Under the pieces are notes generated by a model. The model was not told where the DNA came from. It did not search any database and saw nothing but the letters and a program-made list of their open reading frames with translations. From Dugong dugon (lineage: Eukaryota > Chordata > Mammalia > Sirenia > Dugongidae): a DNA stretch of 64,000 nucleotides. Shown here one piece after another: positions 45,755 to 55,982 of this stretch. The stretch's first letter is position 1. The number at the start of each line of letters is the position of its first letter. The stretch is taken from assembly GCA_030035585.1 (NCBI GenBank), contig CM057482.1:44063501-44127500 (forward strand), read 5' to 3'. Both the position numbers and the translations under genes were made by a program.

Positions 45755-46090
45755 TAATTTATAATTGGGAAAAATACAAAACAACCTAAATGATCAATGA
45801 TCGGTGAAGGACTACATATATTCTGATAATTCATCTATATTACTGACCTGGAAAGATGTTCAAAAGATTTTAAGAAGGTTGCAAATTAGATAATTAAATC
45901 TCATATTTGTAGAAAAATATGTTTACAAGTGTATATAAACTAAAGAAAAATCTAGTAAAATAAATACAAAAATTTAGTAATTATCTTGGAGTATTGGAAT
46001 CACAAATTATTTTAATTATTTTTATTTTTCTAGTTTTTATATTTTCATCTATAATATACATAAATTATTTTTATAAAATTTAAGAAGCAT
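45755..46090 (+). mobile_element. L1ME LINE 3'-end fragment
   Basis: ORF2 end and 3'UTR of an ancient L1: 'caacctaaatgatcaatgatc', 'gacctggaaagatgttcaaa', then the T-rich 'tatttttctagtttttatattttc' 3'UTR. Diverged. Confidence 0.7.
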
Positions 46091-46339
46091 TTAAAAACCC
46101 TTCCAGAGGATTCTGCCTATATTATGCAAGAACAAATTCACAGCAGACCAACCTTCGCTTAGATAAAGTATAAACTCTGACAAAAACACAAAACATCAAC
46201 TACCAGAAGACTCTGGAAAGTGAAAAAAGAGCAGCATATTTGGGAAGAGAGTTGAAACTTGTACAAAGAGACAGCACAGGGTGAGTTTTCTGCCTTTGTG
46301 ATTTTGGGCTTATTGAAAGGCAAAAAAGCAAATTATAAA
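46091..46339. other. Unassigned AT-rich DNA
   Basis: No gene. May be part of an old L1 but not clearly so. Confidence 0.4.
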
Positions 46340-46790
46340 CATAATAGTGAGAGGGAAAATATAGCTTTAATTTTTCATATTAGAGAAGAAAGGTCTAAAA
46401 TGAATTATTTAATGTTCTTCCTTAAAATTAGAAAAAAAGAACAAAATAAACCTAAAGTAAGTAGAAGAAAGTGAATAATGCAGATAAGACCTGAAATTAA
46501 TGTAATTAAAAAAATAATAAAATTAACTAAAGCAAAAGCTGCTTCTTTGAAAATCAACAAAATGATAAACCATAACTAGACTGACCAAGAAAAAAGAAAA
46601 AAGAGAGAACACAAGTCACTAATATCAGGAGTAAAAATGGTGTTATCACTACAGAACCCACAGACTTTAAAATGAAATGAAATGAATGAAGTTTATAGCC
46701 AGTAAATTATATCTCCAAAAATTGATAAAATATATTCTTTCACAGAAATAAAGGGGAACTTCTTACCAGATATTAAAATATTATAAAGTG
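46340..46790 (+). mobile_element. L1M ORF2 fragment, left piece
   Basis: Matches the linker between endonuclease and reverse transcriptase of L1M ORF2: 'gaacaaaataaacctaaagt', 'gctgcttctttgaaaatcaac', 'ccataactagactgaccaag'. Stops and indels throughout. It appears to continue at 47700. Confidence 0.75.
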
Positions 46791-46974
46791 TTTATTTAGG
46801 GGAAAAAAAAAACCAACAGTGTGTTTTGGTGCATGTATAATTTAACAGAAAAATAAAACATAAAATCTGGAGACTTCTCAATTCCAAGTGGACATTTTGC
46901 ATATACATATAATGACATCTCAAAAATCACAGCACAGTTTATGGTGTTTATGTGCTTAACAGATTTTTTTTCAT

Positions 46975-47058
46975 AGAAGAAAGATGGAAGGAAGAAGAGA
47001 AGGAAGGAAAGAAAAAAGAAAACAGAAGGGAAAACAAAGGAAAGGGAAGGGCAAAAGA
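46975..47058 (+). repeat. Purine-rich GAAA/GGAA low-complexity tract
   Basis: About 85 bases of A and G with gaaggaagg-type repeats, next to the tail of the following minus-strand SINE. Confidence 0.85.
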
Positions 47059-47059
47059 A

Positions 47060-47221
47060 ACCAAACCAAACCCGTTGCTGTCAAGTCAATTTTAACTCCT
47101 GGTGACCCTTTGGGACAGAGTAGAACTACCCCATAGAATTTCCAAGGAGCAGCTGGTGGATTCGAACTGCTGACCTTTTAGTTAGTAGTTAAGCTCTTAA
47201 CCACTGCCCCACAGGGCTCCA
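47060..47221 (-). mobile_element. AfroSINE-type SINE, short form
   Basis: The reverse complement has the head 'ggagccctgtggggcagtgg' and the tail 'gagttaaaattgacttgaca'. The duplication is obscured by the purine tract. Confidence 0.9.
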
Positions 47222-47243
47222 GAAGAAAGAAGGAAATAAATTA

Positions 47244-47680
47244 CAGTCAATCCTCCATAATCATGGGTTACCCGTCCACAGAGTCAACCAACCATGGATT
47301 CAAAATATTCGAAAAAGAAAGTTAAAAAAAGCAAAACTTGAATTTTCCACGTGCAGAGCACTATGCTAATGAAATGGTGTGTAGGCATACCCTGCTATAG
47401 GCTCCCACCAGATCCTCAGTCTCTCTAGCACTCATTGTTTGAGCATTGTTAGCCTAGCATCTTGTCATTATTCCCTAAACAATAGAGTACTGTATAACAG
47501 CTATTTACATAGTATTTACATTGTATTAGGATTTAAAAGTAATCTAGAGATGATTTAAAGTATACGGGAGGATGTGCACAGGTTATATGCAAATACGACA
47601 CCATTTTATATAAAGGACTTGAGCATCCATGGATTTTGGTATCCACGGGATCCTGGAACCAATCTACTGCAGGACAACTG
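47244..47680. mobile_element. Tigger-like (TcMar) non-autonomous DNA transposon
   Basis: Terminal inverted repeats CAGTCAATCCTCCATAATC and ...GGACAACTG lie between TA dinucleotides (47242-47243 and 47681-47682), as expected for mariner-type elements. Internal blocks 'aatattcgaaaaagaaag', 'atgatttaaagtatacggga' and 'tataaaggacttgagcatcc' match known Tigger/MER-group elements. No transposase is encoded. Confidence 0.8.
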
Positions 47681-47699
47681 TACTCAAATCCAGAATGAA

Positions 47700-48005
47700 A
47701 GAGTGACATCACCAACAACTCTAAAAAAAAAGTCAAAAGGATTCTTCTAAGGAAATATTTTGGACAACTTTATGCAAATTAGACAACTGGTTAAATAAGC
47801 AAGTGCTTACAAAGACATAGATTAACAAAATAGACGCAAGAATAAATATAACACCCAAGTAGACTAGTACAAAGTAAAAATATTGAATTAGTAATCAAAA
47901 CTGATCAGGTCTAGGTGACTTCATTGGTAAGTTCTATCAAATGTTGAAAAAGACACTAAAAGCTAATTTCATTGATAATAGTATCAAATAGGTTAAAATA
48001 TGGGA
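47700..48005 (+). mobile_element. L1M ORF2 fragment, right piece
   Basis: Continues the reverse-transcriptase part: 'gaaatattttggacaacttt', 'gaattagtaatcaaaactga', 'cttcattggtaagttctatc'. Degenerate. Confidence 0.7.
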
Positions 48006-48009
48006 GAGA

Positions 48010-48544
48010 CATCAGTGGGAACGGTGGAGTAAGTACCTCTGAAAATCTGCCCCTGCATAAAAGCAATGAAAACACGGGCAAAAATTGTCAAAATTGACTT
48101 TTTTGACCTGAAAATTAAGCAAAAGTTTGCAACAATCCAAGGAATATTTAATCAAGAAAAGCAGCTGAATCTTGGTAAAAGGAGTAAATTTGTGGCATTT
48201 TAATTTTCCATATTCCCATTCCTTTCTTGTAAATTCATGATAGCCTTTAAAATCAAGATCCTCACCAATCATGGTGAAAACCAGCATCCTAGCAGCCACT
48301 GTGGTGGGCAGAACATATTTGGAGCTCTCAAAAGCCCCATTCCCAGAGAATTATCATTATTTGTCCCTGGAAGTTTCCTGAAAACCCCCACTCACTGGGT
48401 TTATCTTTATTTGATCTGACTCAGAGTTTGCTCAGTACAAACAGCCTTTTCCGAGGGCATTTGCTGAAAAATAATCAGTGGCAATTTTTTTTAACGTCAC
48501 AGCAGCCTGAGGTGCCAGTGCTAGTTGGGGCAAACAAGAGCTTG
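48010..48544 (+). mobile_element. L1M/HAL1-like element, 5'UTR (first piece)
   Basis: The 5' leader of an ancient L1: 'gaacggtggagtaag', 'cataaaagcaatgaaaacac', 'aatcttggtaaaaggagtaa', 'catatttggagctctcaaaa', 'gaaaataatcagtggcaatt'. It is the start of a composite element reaching 62468 and split by at least five later insertions. Confidence 0.75.
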
Positions 48545-49012
48545 ACTGTATTAGTTTCCTAGCGCTGCTGCAACAAATTACCATACATCGAGTGCTTAAA
48601 ACAACAGAAATTCATCTCAGAGTTGTGGAGGCTAACAGTCTGAAATCAAGGTGTCAGCAGGGCCATGCTCCCTCTAAGACAATGGATGGAATCCTTTCTT
48701 GCCTCTTCCTAGCTTCTGGTGGTGTCCAGCACTTCTGGGCATGCCTTGGCTTTTATATAAATCACTCCAATCTCTGCGTCTGTCTTCACATGACTATCTT
48801 CCTTCTGTGTGTCTGTCTTGTTCTCCATTTTCTCGTCTTATAAGGACACTATTCATAAAGAGATTAAGACCCAGCCTATTCTAGTATGACCTCATGTGAA
48901 CTAATTACATCTGAAATGATGCTATTTCCAAATAATGTGATATTGTGAGGTTCTAGGGGCTAGAACTTCAGCATGTATTTTTGAGGGACACAATCCAACA
49001 CTGACTAAAAGA
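48545..49012 (-). mobile_element. MaLR-type LTR (MLT/MST-like), solo
   Basis: Reverse orientation: right end 'gtgttggattgtgtccctca', left end 'cagcgctaggaaactaatac'. The middle has the 'ccttataagacgagaaaatg' block in reverse. Inserted in the L1M leader. Confidence 0.8.
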
Positions 49013-49600
49013 TGTAAAAGGAAAATGTGGAAATAAAATATCCATAGGTGCCTTTGAAAAGTTCCAATATATTCCTGGGGATATAAGAGGTCAGGTGGAT
49101 GTGCAGATCTGTGTGAATGTCCAGGGCTGTGTGCATGCTCACTAAGGACCTGAGAAAGCCAGAAACGTATCCATTCATTGAATGTATACTCTAGGGTGCA
49201 CACATAGCGTCTCAGCAAAGGATTATGCAGTTGTTGGTTTAAAGATTTAAGGAAATATCTGTCCAAATATTAGTTCACCACTAAGATAATCTGGAAAAGA
49301 CTTCAGTTGTCAAAAATGACAAAAATATAAAGTTACAGAATTAGTTCAGGAAAATCACTGAACAGACAAAACAAAAGCAACAACAACAAAATAGCAACAA
49401 CAAGAAACTTTGAGGAGGAAGGAAATCTGGTTTTCTGAGCTGCCACATTATATTATTTAAAATATCCAGTTGCAACAAAAAATATGAGACATACAAAGAT
49501 AGAAGAAAGTATGACTCATACACAGGAAAAAAAGCAGTCAATATAAAACACTCCTTAAGAAGCCCAGACAATGGAATTACTAGACAAAGAAGGCCATGGT
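49013..49600 (+). mobile_element. L1M/HAL1-like element, 5'UTR to ORF1 (second piece)
   Basis: Later parts show 'acaggaaaaaaagcagtcaat' and 'aagcccagacaatggaatta', matching the L1M ORF1 beginning. The first 250 bp are less certain. Confidence 0.65.
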
Positions 49601-49714
49601 GCTCTTCTTCCAAAAGGCAATCTTCCTTGAAAACCCTATGGAGGGCAGTTCTACTCTGTACAGATGGGATTACCATGAGTTGGAATTTACTTGATGGCAA
49701 CTAACAACAGCAAT
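49601..49714 (+). mobile_element. SINE 3'-half (AfroSINE second subfamily)
   Basis: Only the body end and tail are present ('gaaaaccctatggagggcag', 'taccatgagttggaatttac', 'caactaacaacagc'), so it is 5'-truncated. Sits inside the L1M ORF1. Confidence 0.8.
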
Positions 49715-50257
49715 GACATTTTATATATATTGAAAGAAACCCTGTCTAGAGAACTTATGAAAATAATGTCTCATCAAACAGAGAATATCAATAAAGGAGC
49801 CAAACAAGAATTACACAGTTAAAAAGTACAATAACTGAAATGAAAAATTCACTAGAGGGCTCAACAGCAGCTTTTAGGAGACAGAAAAAAGAAGACTTGA
49901 ACTTGAAGATAGTTCATTTGCGACTATGCATTCTCAGGAACAGAAAGCAAAAAGAATGAACAATAATGAACAGAACCTCAGGGACCAAAGGACTAATAGG
50001 ATGCTATATATATATATATATGTATATGTATATACATACATATATGCATATATCTCTAACTCTATCCCTATCTACGTCTATCTACCTATCTATACAGAGA
50101 GAGAGCCCCAAAAGGAAAGGAGAGAAAGAAACAGGTAGAAAGAATATTTGAAAAAATAACAGCCAAAAAGCTTCCCAAATTTGACGAAAACCATTATTCT
50201 ACAAGTTTGACATGTTCAACTGATTCCACGTAAGATAAACTCAAAGATATCCACAGC
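49715..50257 (+). pseudogene. L1M/HAL1-like ORF1 remnant (third piece), with a TA-rich microsatellite
   Basis: ORF1 coiled-coil region sequence ('ctgaaatgaaaaattcactag', 'gaacttgaagatagttcatt', 'cttcccaaatttgacgaaaa'), with many stops. A (TA)n-TGTA-TCTA microsatellite at about 50004-50105 has expanded within it. Confidence 0.72.
50004..50105. repeat. (TA)n/(TCTA)n microsatellite
   Basis: TA repeats passing into 'tatctacctatctata' and a short GA run; lies within the ancient ORF1. Confidence 0.88.
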
Positions 50258-51265
50258 CATTTTTGTTGTTAGGTGCCATTGAGTCAGCTCTGACTCATAG
50301 TGACTCCATACACAACAGAATGAAACACTACCCAGGCCTGCACCATCCTCACAATAGTTGTTATGTTTGAGCCCACTGTTGCAGCCACTGTGTCAATCCA
50401 TCTCATTGAGCGTCTTCCTCTTTTTCACTGATCCTCTACTTTATCAAGCATGATGTCTTTCTCCAGGGACAGGTTCCTTATGATAACATGTCCAAAGTAC
50501 GTGAGATGAAGTTTTGCCATCCTCTCTTCTAAGAAGCATTCTGGCTGTACTTCTTCCAGGACAGATTTCTTCTTTTCTGGCAGTCCGTGGTATATTCAAT
50601 ATTCTTTTCCAACACCATAATTCAAAGGCACCAATTCTTTGATCTTCCTTATTCATTGTCCAGCTTTCGATGCATATGAAGCAATTGAAAATACCATTGT
50701 TTGGTCAGGGTCACCATAATCCTCAAAGTGATATCCTTGCTTTTTAACACTTGAAATAGGTATTTTTCAGCAGATTTACCCAATGCAATCCATCATTTGA
50801 TTTCTTGACTACTTCTTACATGGGCATTGATTGTGGATCCAAGTAAAATGAAATCCTTGAAAACTTCAATATTTTCTCTTTATCATGATGTTGCTTATTA
50901 GTCCATTTGTGAGGATTTTTGTTTTCCTTATGCTGAGGTGCAATCCATATTGAAGGCTGTAGTCTCTGATCTTCATCAGTAAGTGTTTCAAGTCATCTTC
51001 CCTTTCACCAAGCAAGGTTGTGTCATCTGCATATCGCAAGTTGTTAATGAGTCTTCCTCCAATCCTGATGCTGTGTTCTTCTTCATATAGCCCCACTTCT
51101 CGAATTATTTACTCAGCATACAGACTGAATAAGTATGAAGGAAGGATACGACCCTGACACACATCTTTTCTGATTTTAAACCACTCAGTATCCCCTTGTT
51201 CTGTTTGAATGACTACCTGTTGGTCTATGCATATGTTCCTCATTAACGCAGTTAAGTATTCTGGA
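50258..51265 (-). mobile_element. RTE1 LINE, 1.0-kb 3' portion
   Basis: Reverse-strand RTE1 from the 'aacaacaaaaatgg' tail to the palm region. A 76-codon open part (50866-51096) includes the intact catalytic segment LRYADDTTLL and the following DLKHLLMKIRDYSLQYGLHL. The reading frame is broken elsewhere. It inserted in the L1M ORF1; a SINE abuts its 5' end. Confidence 0.9.
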
Positions 51266-51441
51266 ATTTGACTCATAGCGACCATATAGGACAGAGTAGA
51301 ACTTCCTCATAGGGTTTCCAAGGCTGTAAATCTTTAAGAAAGCAGACTGCCACATCTTTCTCCTGTGGAGCAGCTGGTATGTTTGAACCACCGACCTTTC
51401 GGTTAGCAGCCGAGCTCTTTAACCACTGCACAACCAGGGCT
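51266..51441 (-). mobile_element. AfroSINE-type SINE, long form, 3'-end clipped
   Basis: Long form in reverse with the 'gcagactgccacatctttctcc' block. The outermost tail is missing where it meets the RTE1. Confidence 0.85.
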
Positions 51442-51976
51442 ATTTAGCCACACCTAGATACATCATAATTGAACTGCAGAAAGGCAAAGACAAAAAATCT
51501 TAAAAGCAGCAAGAGATAAATGACTCATCATATACAGGGAATCTCAGTAAAATTCACAACTGATTTTTCATCACCAACCATGGAGTCCAGAAGTTACTAG
51601 TTGATATATTCAAAGCGCCGATTTAAAAAAATATATAAGAAGAAAATGTATAAACCAAGAATCCGACATCCAGCAAAAGTATTCTTCAAAATTTAAGGGT
51701 AAATTAAGACATTTTACAGATATAGCATATAAGCAGATTTAAGACAGATTAAAAAATAAACTTAGAGAATATGTCAATAGCAGACTTGTTCTACAAGAAC
51801 TGCTAAAGTGGTTCCTTTAAGACACTAGACTGTATATTGATTCTGCAAAAATAAACAAAGTTCAATGGTAAAAGTAACTGTAGAGGTAAGTATAGAAGAC
51901 AGTATAAACATATTTTTGTTTATAACTCTTTTTTTCTTCTAATGGATTTAAAACACAACTGCATAAAGCAACCATT
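51442..51976 (+). pseudogene. L1M/HAL1-like ORF1 remnant (fourth piece)
   Basis: Resumes ORF1 carboxy-terminal half: 'gcagcaagagataaatgact', 'gtataaaccaagaatccgac', 'cagcaaaagtattcttcaaa', to the end of ORF1. Degenerate. Confidence 0.75.
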
Positions 51977-51988
51977 AAAAACTGTGTT
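51977..51988 (+). repeat. Target-site duplication of L1-f, left copy
   Basis: AAAAACTGTGTT, repeated at 61239-61250. Confidence 0.9.
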
Positions 51989-52801
51989 AACGAACTTGGA
52001 TGAATCTAGACGGCATTATGCTGAGTGAAATAAGTCAATCACAAAAGACAAATATTGTATGAGACCACAACTATAAAAACTCATGAAAAAATTTACACAC
52101 AAAAAGAAACAATCTTTGATGGTTACGAGGGAGGGTAGGTGTGAGGATGGAAAAACACTATCTCAGCAATAGATAAGTGGTAACTTTTGTGAAGGGTGAG
52201 ACAGTACACAATACTGGGGAAACCAGCACAATTTGTCCAAGATAAAGTCATGGAAGCTCCATAGACACATCCAAACTCCCTGAGAGACCGAATTACTGGG
52301 CTGAGGGCTGCGGTGGCCATGGTCTCAGGAAACATCTAGCTCAACTGGCATAACATAGTTTATAAAGAAAATGTTCTACATTCTACTTCGGTGAGTAGCA
52401 TCTGGAGTTTAAAAAGCTAGTGAGCAGCCACCTAAGATACTCCACTGGAGCAAGGGATAATGAAGAAAACCAAACAAACACAAGGGAAAGATTAGGCCAA
52501 ATGACTGATGGACCAAAAGTACTACAGCCTCCACCATATTGAGTTCAGCACAACTAGATGGTGCCTGGCTACCACCACTGACTGCTCCAACAAGGATCGT
52601 AATAGAGGGTCCCGGACAGAGCTGGAGAAAATGTAGAACAAAATTCTAACTCACAAAAAAAAAAAAAAAAAAAAAGACTTACTGGTCTGACAGAAACTGG
52701 AGAAATGCTGAGAGTATGTCCTCCAGACATCCTTTTAGCTCAGTAATGAAGTCACTACTGAGGTTCACCCTTCAACCAAAGATTAGACAGGCCCATAAAA
52801 C
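51989..52801 (+). mobile_element. L1-f: truncated L1 3' end (left piece)
   Basis: Starts in the last codons of ORF2 ('gagtgaaataagtcaatcac') and covers the first 0.8 kb of the lineage-specific L1 3'UTR, including an A-run at 52653-52674. Interrupted by L1-D and resumed at 61016. Confidence 0.92.
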
Positions 52802-52810
52802 AAATCGAGA
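52802..52810 (+). repeat. Target-site duplication of L1-D, left copy
   Basis: AAATCGAGA, repeated at 61007-61015. Confidence 0.88.
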
Positions 52811-52939
52811 GGTGGGGCAAGATGGCACTCTAGGGAAAAGCACCACGCCATCCCTCCACAGCAAAGATCCAAAAAACTAAGCCTAACAGAGAATCAACAA
52901 TCCTGAAACCCTAGAACATCAAATGAAGAGATAAAGAAC

Positions 52940-53632
52940 TCAGCCAAACACCAAATGGAGTGAGAATACTGAAAGAGAACGGAGAGTGAGGAGAGACTCA
53001 TGCAGAGATTCCTTACCAGCTAATGCAGCATGGATCCACCATCTCGGACTCCTATCGGAGACCAGCAAACGGGAGAACGGGAGAGCAGCCTCGCGGAGTG
53101 TCCGGTGGGAGATGGAACGACCGGTAAATTGCGGTGTGCGCTTTCCCACCCCCCACCCCTCTCCGCCTCGGCTGGGGCTCGCCTGCTTCCCGTGGCCAGG
53201 GTCCCTGGGCGGGGGGCGCCAGTGCTTGGATTCCGCGCACCCGGGCCAGAGGCTCTCTGACAGCCGTTTCTTGGCTGCTGGCATAGCTTTTTCTGCCGCC
53301 TCCCCCTCCTTTTGCTCTGGTGCCTGCTTCCGAGCACCGTCTTTGCTCTCTCCTGCGGGGCTGTGGGGCTGCGTTCGGGCATGTGGCTGCTTCCAGGTCT
53401 CGGCTGCTGCGCTAGTGAGATCCTGGGACCTTTGTTTGTTAGCCCCTCTGCTTCCCATGGCCGCAGTCTCTTCACCGGGGTCTGCCGACGGCTTGGATTC
53501 CGCGTCCCCGGGCGGGCGGTTCTCTAGCTGCTGTTTGTTGGCTGCTGGTGCTGCCTTTTTTTTTTTTTCTTTTTTTTCCTCCTGCTTCTTTTGGTCTCTC
53601 TCTTGCCTCTCGCCGCCTCCCCCTCCTTTCAC
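52940..53632 (-). other. Antisense reading frame in L1-D 5'UTR (ORF0-like candidate)
   Basis: A 230-codon frame antisense to the leader. The amino-terminal two thirds are lysine-, glutamate- and glycine-rich (low-complexity, produced by the monomer). The last ~65 residues include VSDRSPRWWIHAALAGKE and LLTLRSLSVFSLHL, which recur in the equivalent frames of L1-A, L1-B and L1-C. Only this last part is comparable between copies. Confidence 0.35.
53252..53560 (+). repeat. Single CpG-rich L1 promoter monomer plus partial unit
   Basis: Unit starts at 53252 and about 53519 (267-bp period), corresponding to the first and last units of the multi-unit array in L1-B. The two middle 295-bp units of L1-B are absent. 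Confidence 0.82.
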
Positions 53633-54552
53633 TCAGGTGCCTGGCTCCTTGCACACTCTTAGCTCCTATCTGAGGGTTCCCAGAGTGCAGGAAATTTGTG
53701 ATATACGCTTTCCACTCTCCACACTTCTTCACTCACACTCGGCCTCCTCTGCTTCCCACGGACACAGTCTCTTGCCCAGAAACACCAACCCACACTGCCT
53801 GCCTCTCTGAGTGCCATTCATTGACTGCTGGTGTTGCTTTTTTTTTTTTTTTTCTTTTTTGATTAGTTTTGTTTTCTTTTTCCTCTTTTTACCTTTTGTC
53901 TTTCTTCATTACTTAATTTCTCGATTCTCTATCTCTTCCTTCTTTTTCTGATGCTTGAATACCAGCTGATGTATGCCTCTGCACCTTCTGGCCAGGCTGT
54001 GCTGTGAAACCTGAGACCGACTCCCCCAGACCTCATAGCTACATTGGTGGGATCCCTGGGAACTTTGCAGTTCTTTAACTTTTCTGATTTTTATTTGTTC
54101 ATTCTTTCCTTTTCTTTCTCTTCCCCCTTCTGGTTTTCTCCATCCCATAGTCTCTCATCTGTCCATTCCAATGACAAGCTCCCCTAGCATTCTTTTATGT
54201 TTGTATGCTTTTCACTCCTGCTTCTCTCTCCTCTCTCCCATATCCAGCTTAGTTTCACACATAACCATCTCCCTGCTGCATCCTACCTACCTGCACCGTG
54301 CACTTGACATCACACCACCAAGCTGTGCAGGCATGCCCTATGGAACCTGACCAGCACTGACTACCGACCATCCTGGTGGCTGCGGTGAGTGCCACAAACA
54401 ACCCGTCCCAGTGGCTCCTCTTCAGCTAGATCAGCCCAGCTGTGCCACAACGAAGAAACAAAAAAAAATTTAAAATCAATAAATAAGAGAAATATCTACT
54501 GAATACCCTGAAAACAGCAAACAAAATTAAACATTTACAAAAACAAGACAAG

Positions 54553-55551
54553 ATGGCTCCAATAGGGGTCCAAATTAAAACACCAGATAACTCTCCTGAA
54601 GAAGAAAATGAACTAGAAGTACCTGATAGGGAACTCAAATCACTAATACTCGGAATTTTCCAAGAACTGAGGCAAAAAGCTTACAAACATGAGGAAAAAA
54701 TAGACAAATTTATGGAAAACACAGACAAAAAATTGGAAGAATTCAGGAAGCTGATGCAGGAAGAAAATGCCAAAATAAATTCACAACTCGAAATTATACT
54801 AAAACAACAATTAGAAATCCAAAAGATAAACAACAAGATTTCAGAAATGGACGGTGTCATAGAAGTGCTGAGAAGTAGATTTGAAACCGTGGAAGACAGG
54901 ATCAGTGGAACTGAAGACAAACACTTGCATACAACTCTGTTTCAGGAAAACTCAGAAAAAAGAACATAGAAAAATGAAGAGACCCTGAGAGTTATGTGAG
55001 ACACAATTAAAAGCAAAAACTTATGAGTGATTGGCATCCCAGAACAGGGGGAGAAAACAGAAAACACAGAGAGGATCATTGAGGAACTGCTGACAGATAA
55101 CATTCCCAATATCATGAAAGATGAAAAGATGGCCATGCAAGAAGCTCAACGAACCCCATATAGAAGAGACATCAAAAGAAAATCACCAAGAAATATCATA
55201 TTCACACTTGCCAAAACTGAAGACAAACAAAGAATCCTGAGAGCAGCTCGTGAAAAACAAGAAGTCACATACAGAGGAGAAACAATAAGACTAAGCTCAG
55301 ATTATTCAGCAGAAACCATGCAGGCAAGAAGGCAGTGGGATGACATATATAAAATCTTGAAAGAAAAAAATTGTCAGCCAAGAATAATATATCCTACAAA
55401 ACTCTCATTCAAATTTGATGGTGAAATAAGGTCATTTCCAGATAAACAGAAACTAAGGGAATATGCAAAAGTCAAAACAAACTTAAAAGAATTATTAAAG
55501 GGAGTTCTTCGATCTGAGGACAAACAGCTTCAGCCCTCAGGCAGGACCTAG
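54553..55551 (+). pseudogene. L1-D ORF1, near-intact but with three stops
   Basis: A 332-codon frame beginning MAPIGVQIKTPDN at 54553. Amino-terminal coiled coil (about residues 45-110: EEKIDKFMENTDKKLEEFRK..., LEIILKQQLEIQKINNK), then the RNA-recognition domain (from IGIPEQGEKTENTER) and a carboxy-terminal domain (ARRQWDDIYKILKEKNCQP). The product binds L1 RNA. One frame throughout, broken by TAG at 54967 (Lys codon), TGA at 54997 (Trp codon) and TGA at 55024 (Arg CGA codon, CpG decay). The last stop is shared in position with L1-A and L1-C. Confidence 0.93.
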
Positions 55552-55982
55552 GACCTAGGACGCAGGTTCATACAAACCAAATACCATTCTAGGAAATGAA
55601 CTATTGAGGACTATCCAAAAACAAAAGAAATGCAACAAGGAATCAGGGCAATCAATCAAGGGATGACAACAACATCAAAACAATGAAAGAGGGAACAAAC
55701 GACACAGGTATACAACCTTCTAAAGGAGAAGAAGGCAAGGCGATACCAAGTAAGGGTAGACTGCTTCAAACTTATAAAGATAAGGGTAAAATTCATGCTA
55801 ACCAGAAAGAAAGTTAACAAACGAACTCATAAAAATAAAGACAAAAAACATAAAGTCTCAGCAAAAACAAAACCTACAAAAACAAAAGAAATGAACACAA
55901 AATCCACAAACAAAAGTAACTCAGCACAAGAGAGTAAGAATAACAAAGAAAACTTCAGCAACACAAAAAAAAGCACTACAAA

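Larger units (their letters stand above)
52811..54552 (+). promoter_or_regulatory. L1-D 5'UTR: CpG-rich promoter region
   Basis: The CpG-dense block is at about 53040-53560, with one full 267-bp monomer (53252-53518) and part of another. Then T-rich runs (53557-53580, 53838-53853) and the segment common to all copies, ending at the ORF1 ATG. Internal Pol II promoter activity is inferred from L1 biology. Confidence 0.7.

Noticed and set aside
52986-53810. A 274-codon sense frame in the L1-D leader
   Set aside because: Upstream of ORF1 in GC-rich leader sequence; the corresponding frames in the other copies differ in register and content.
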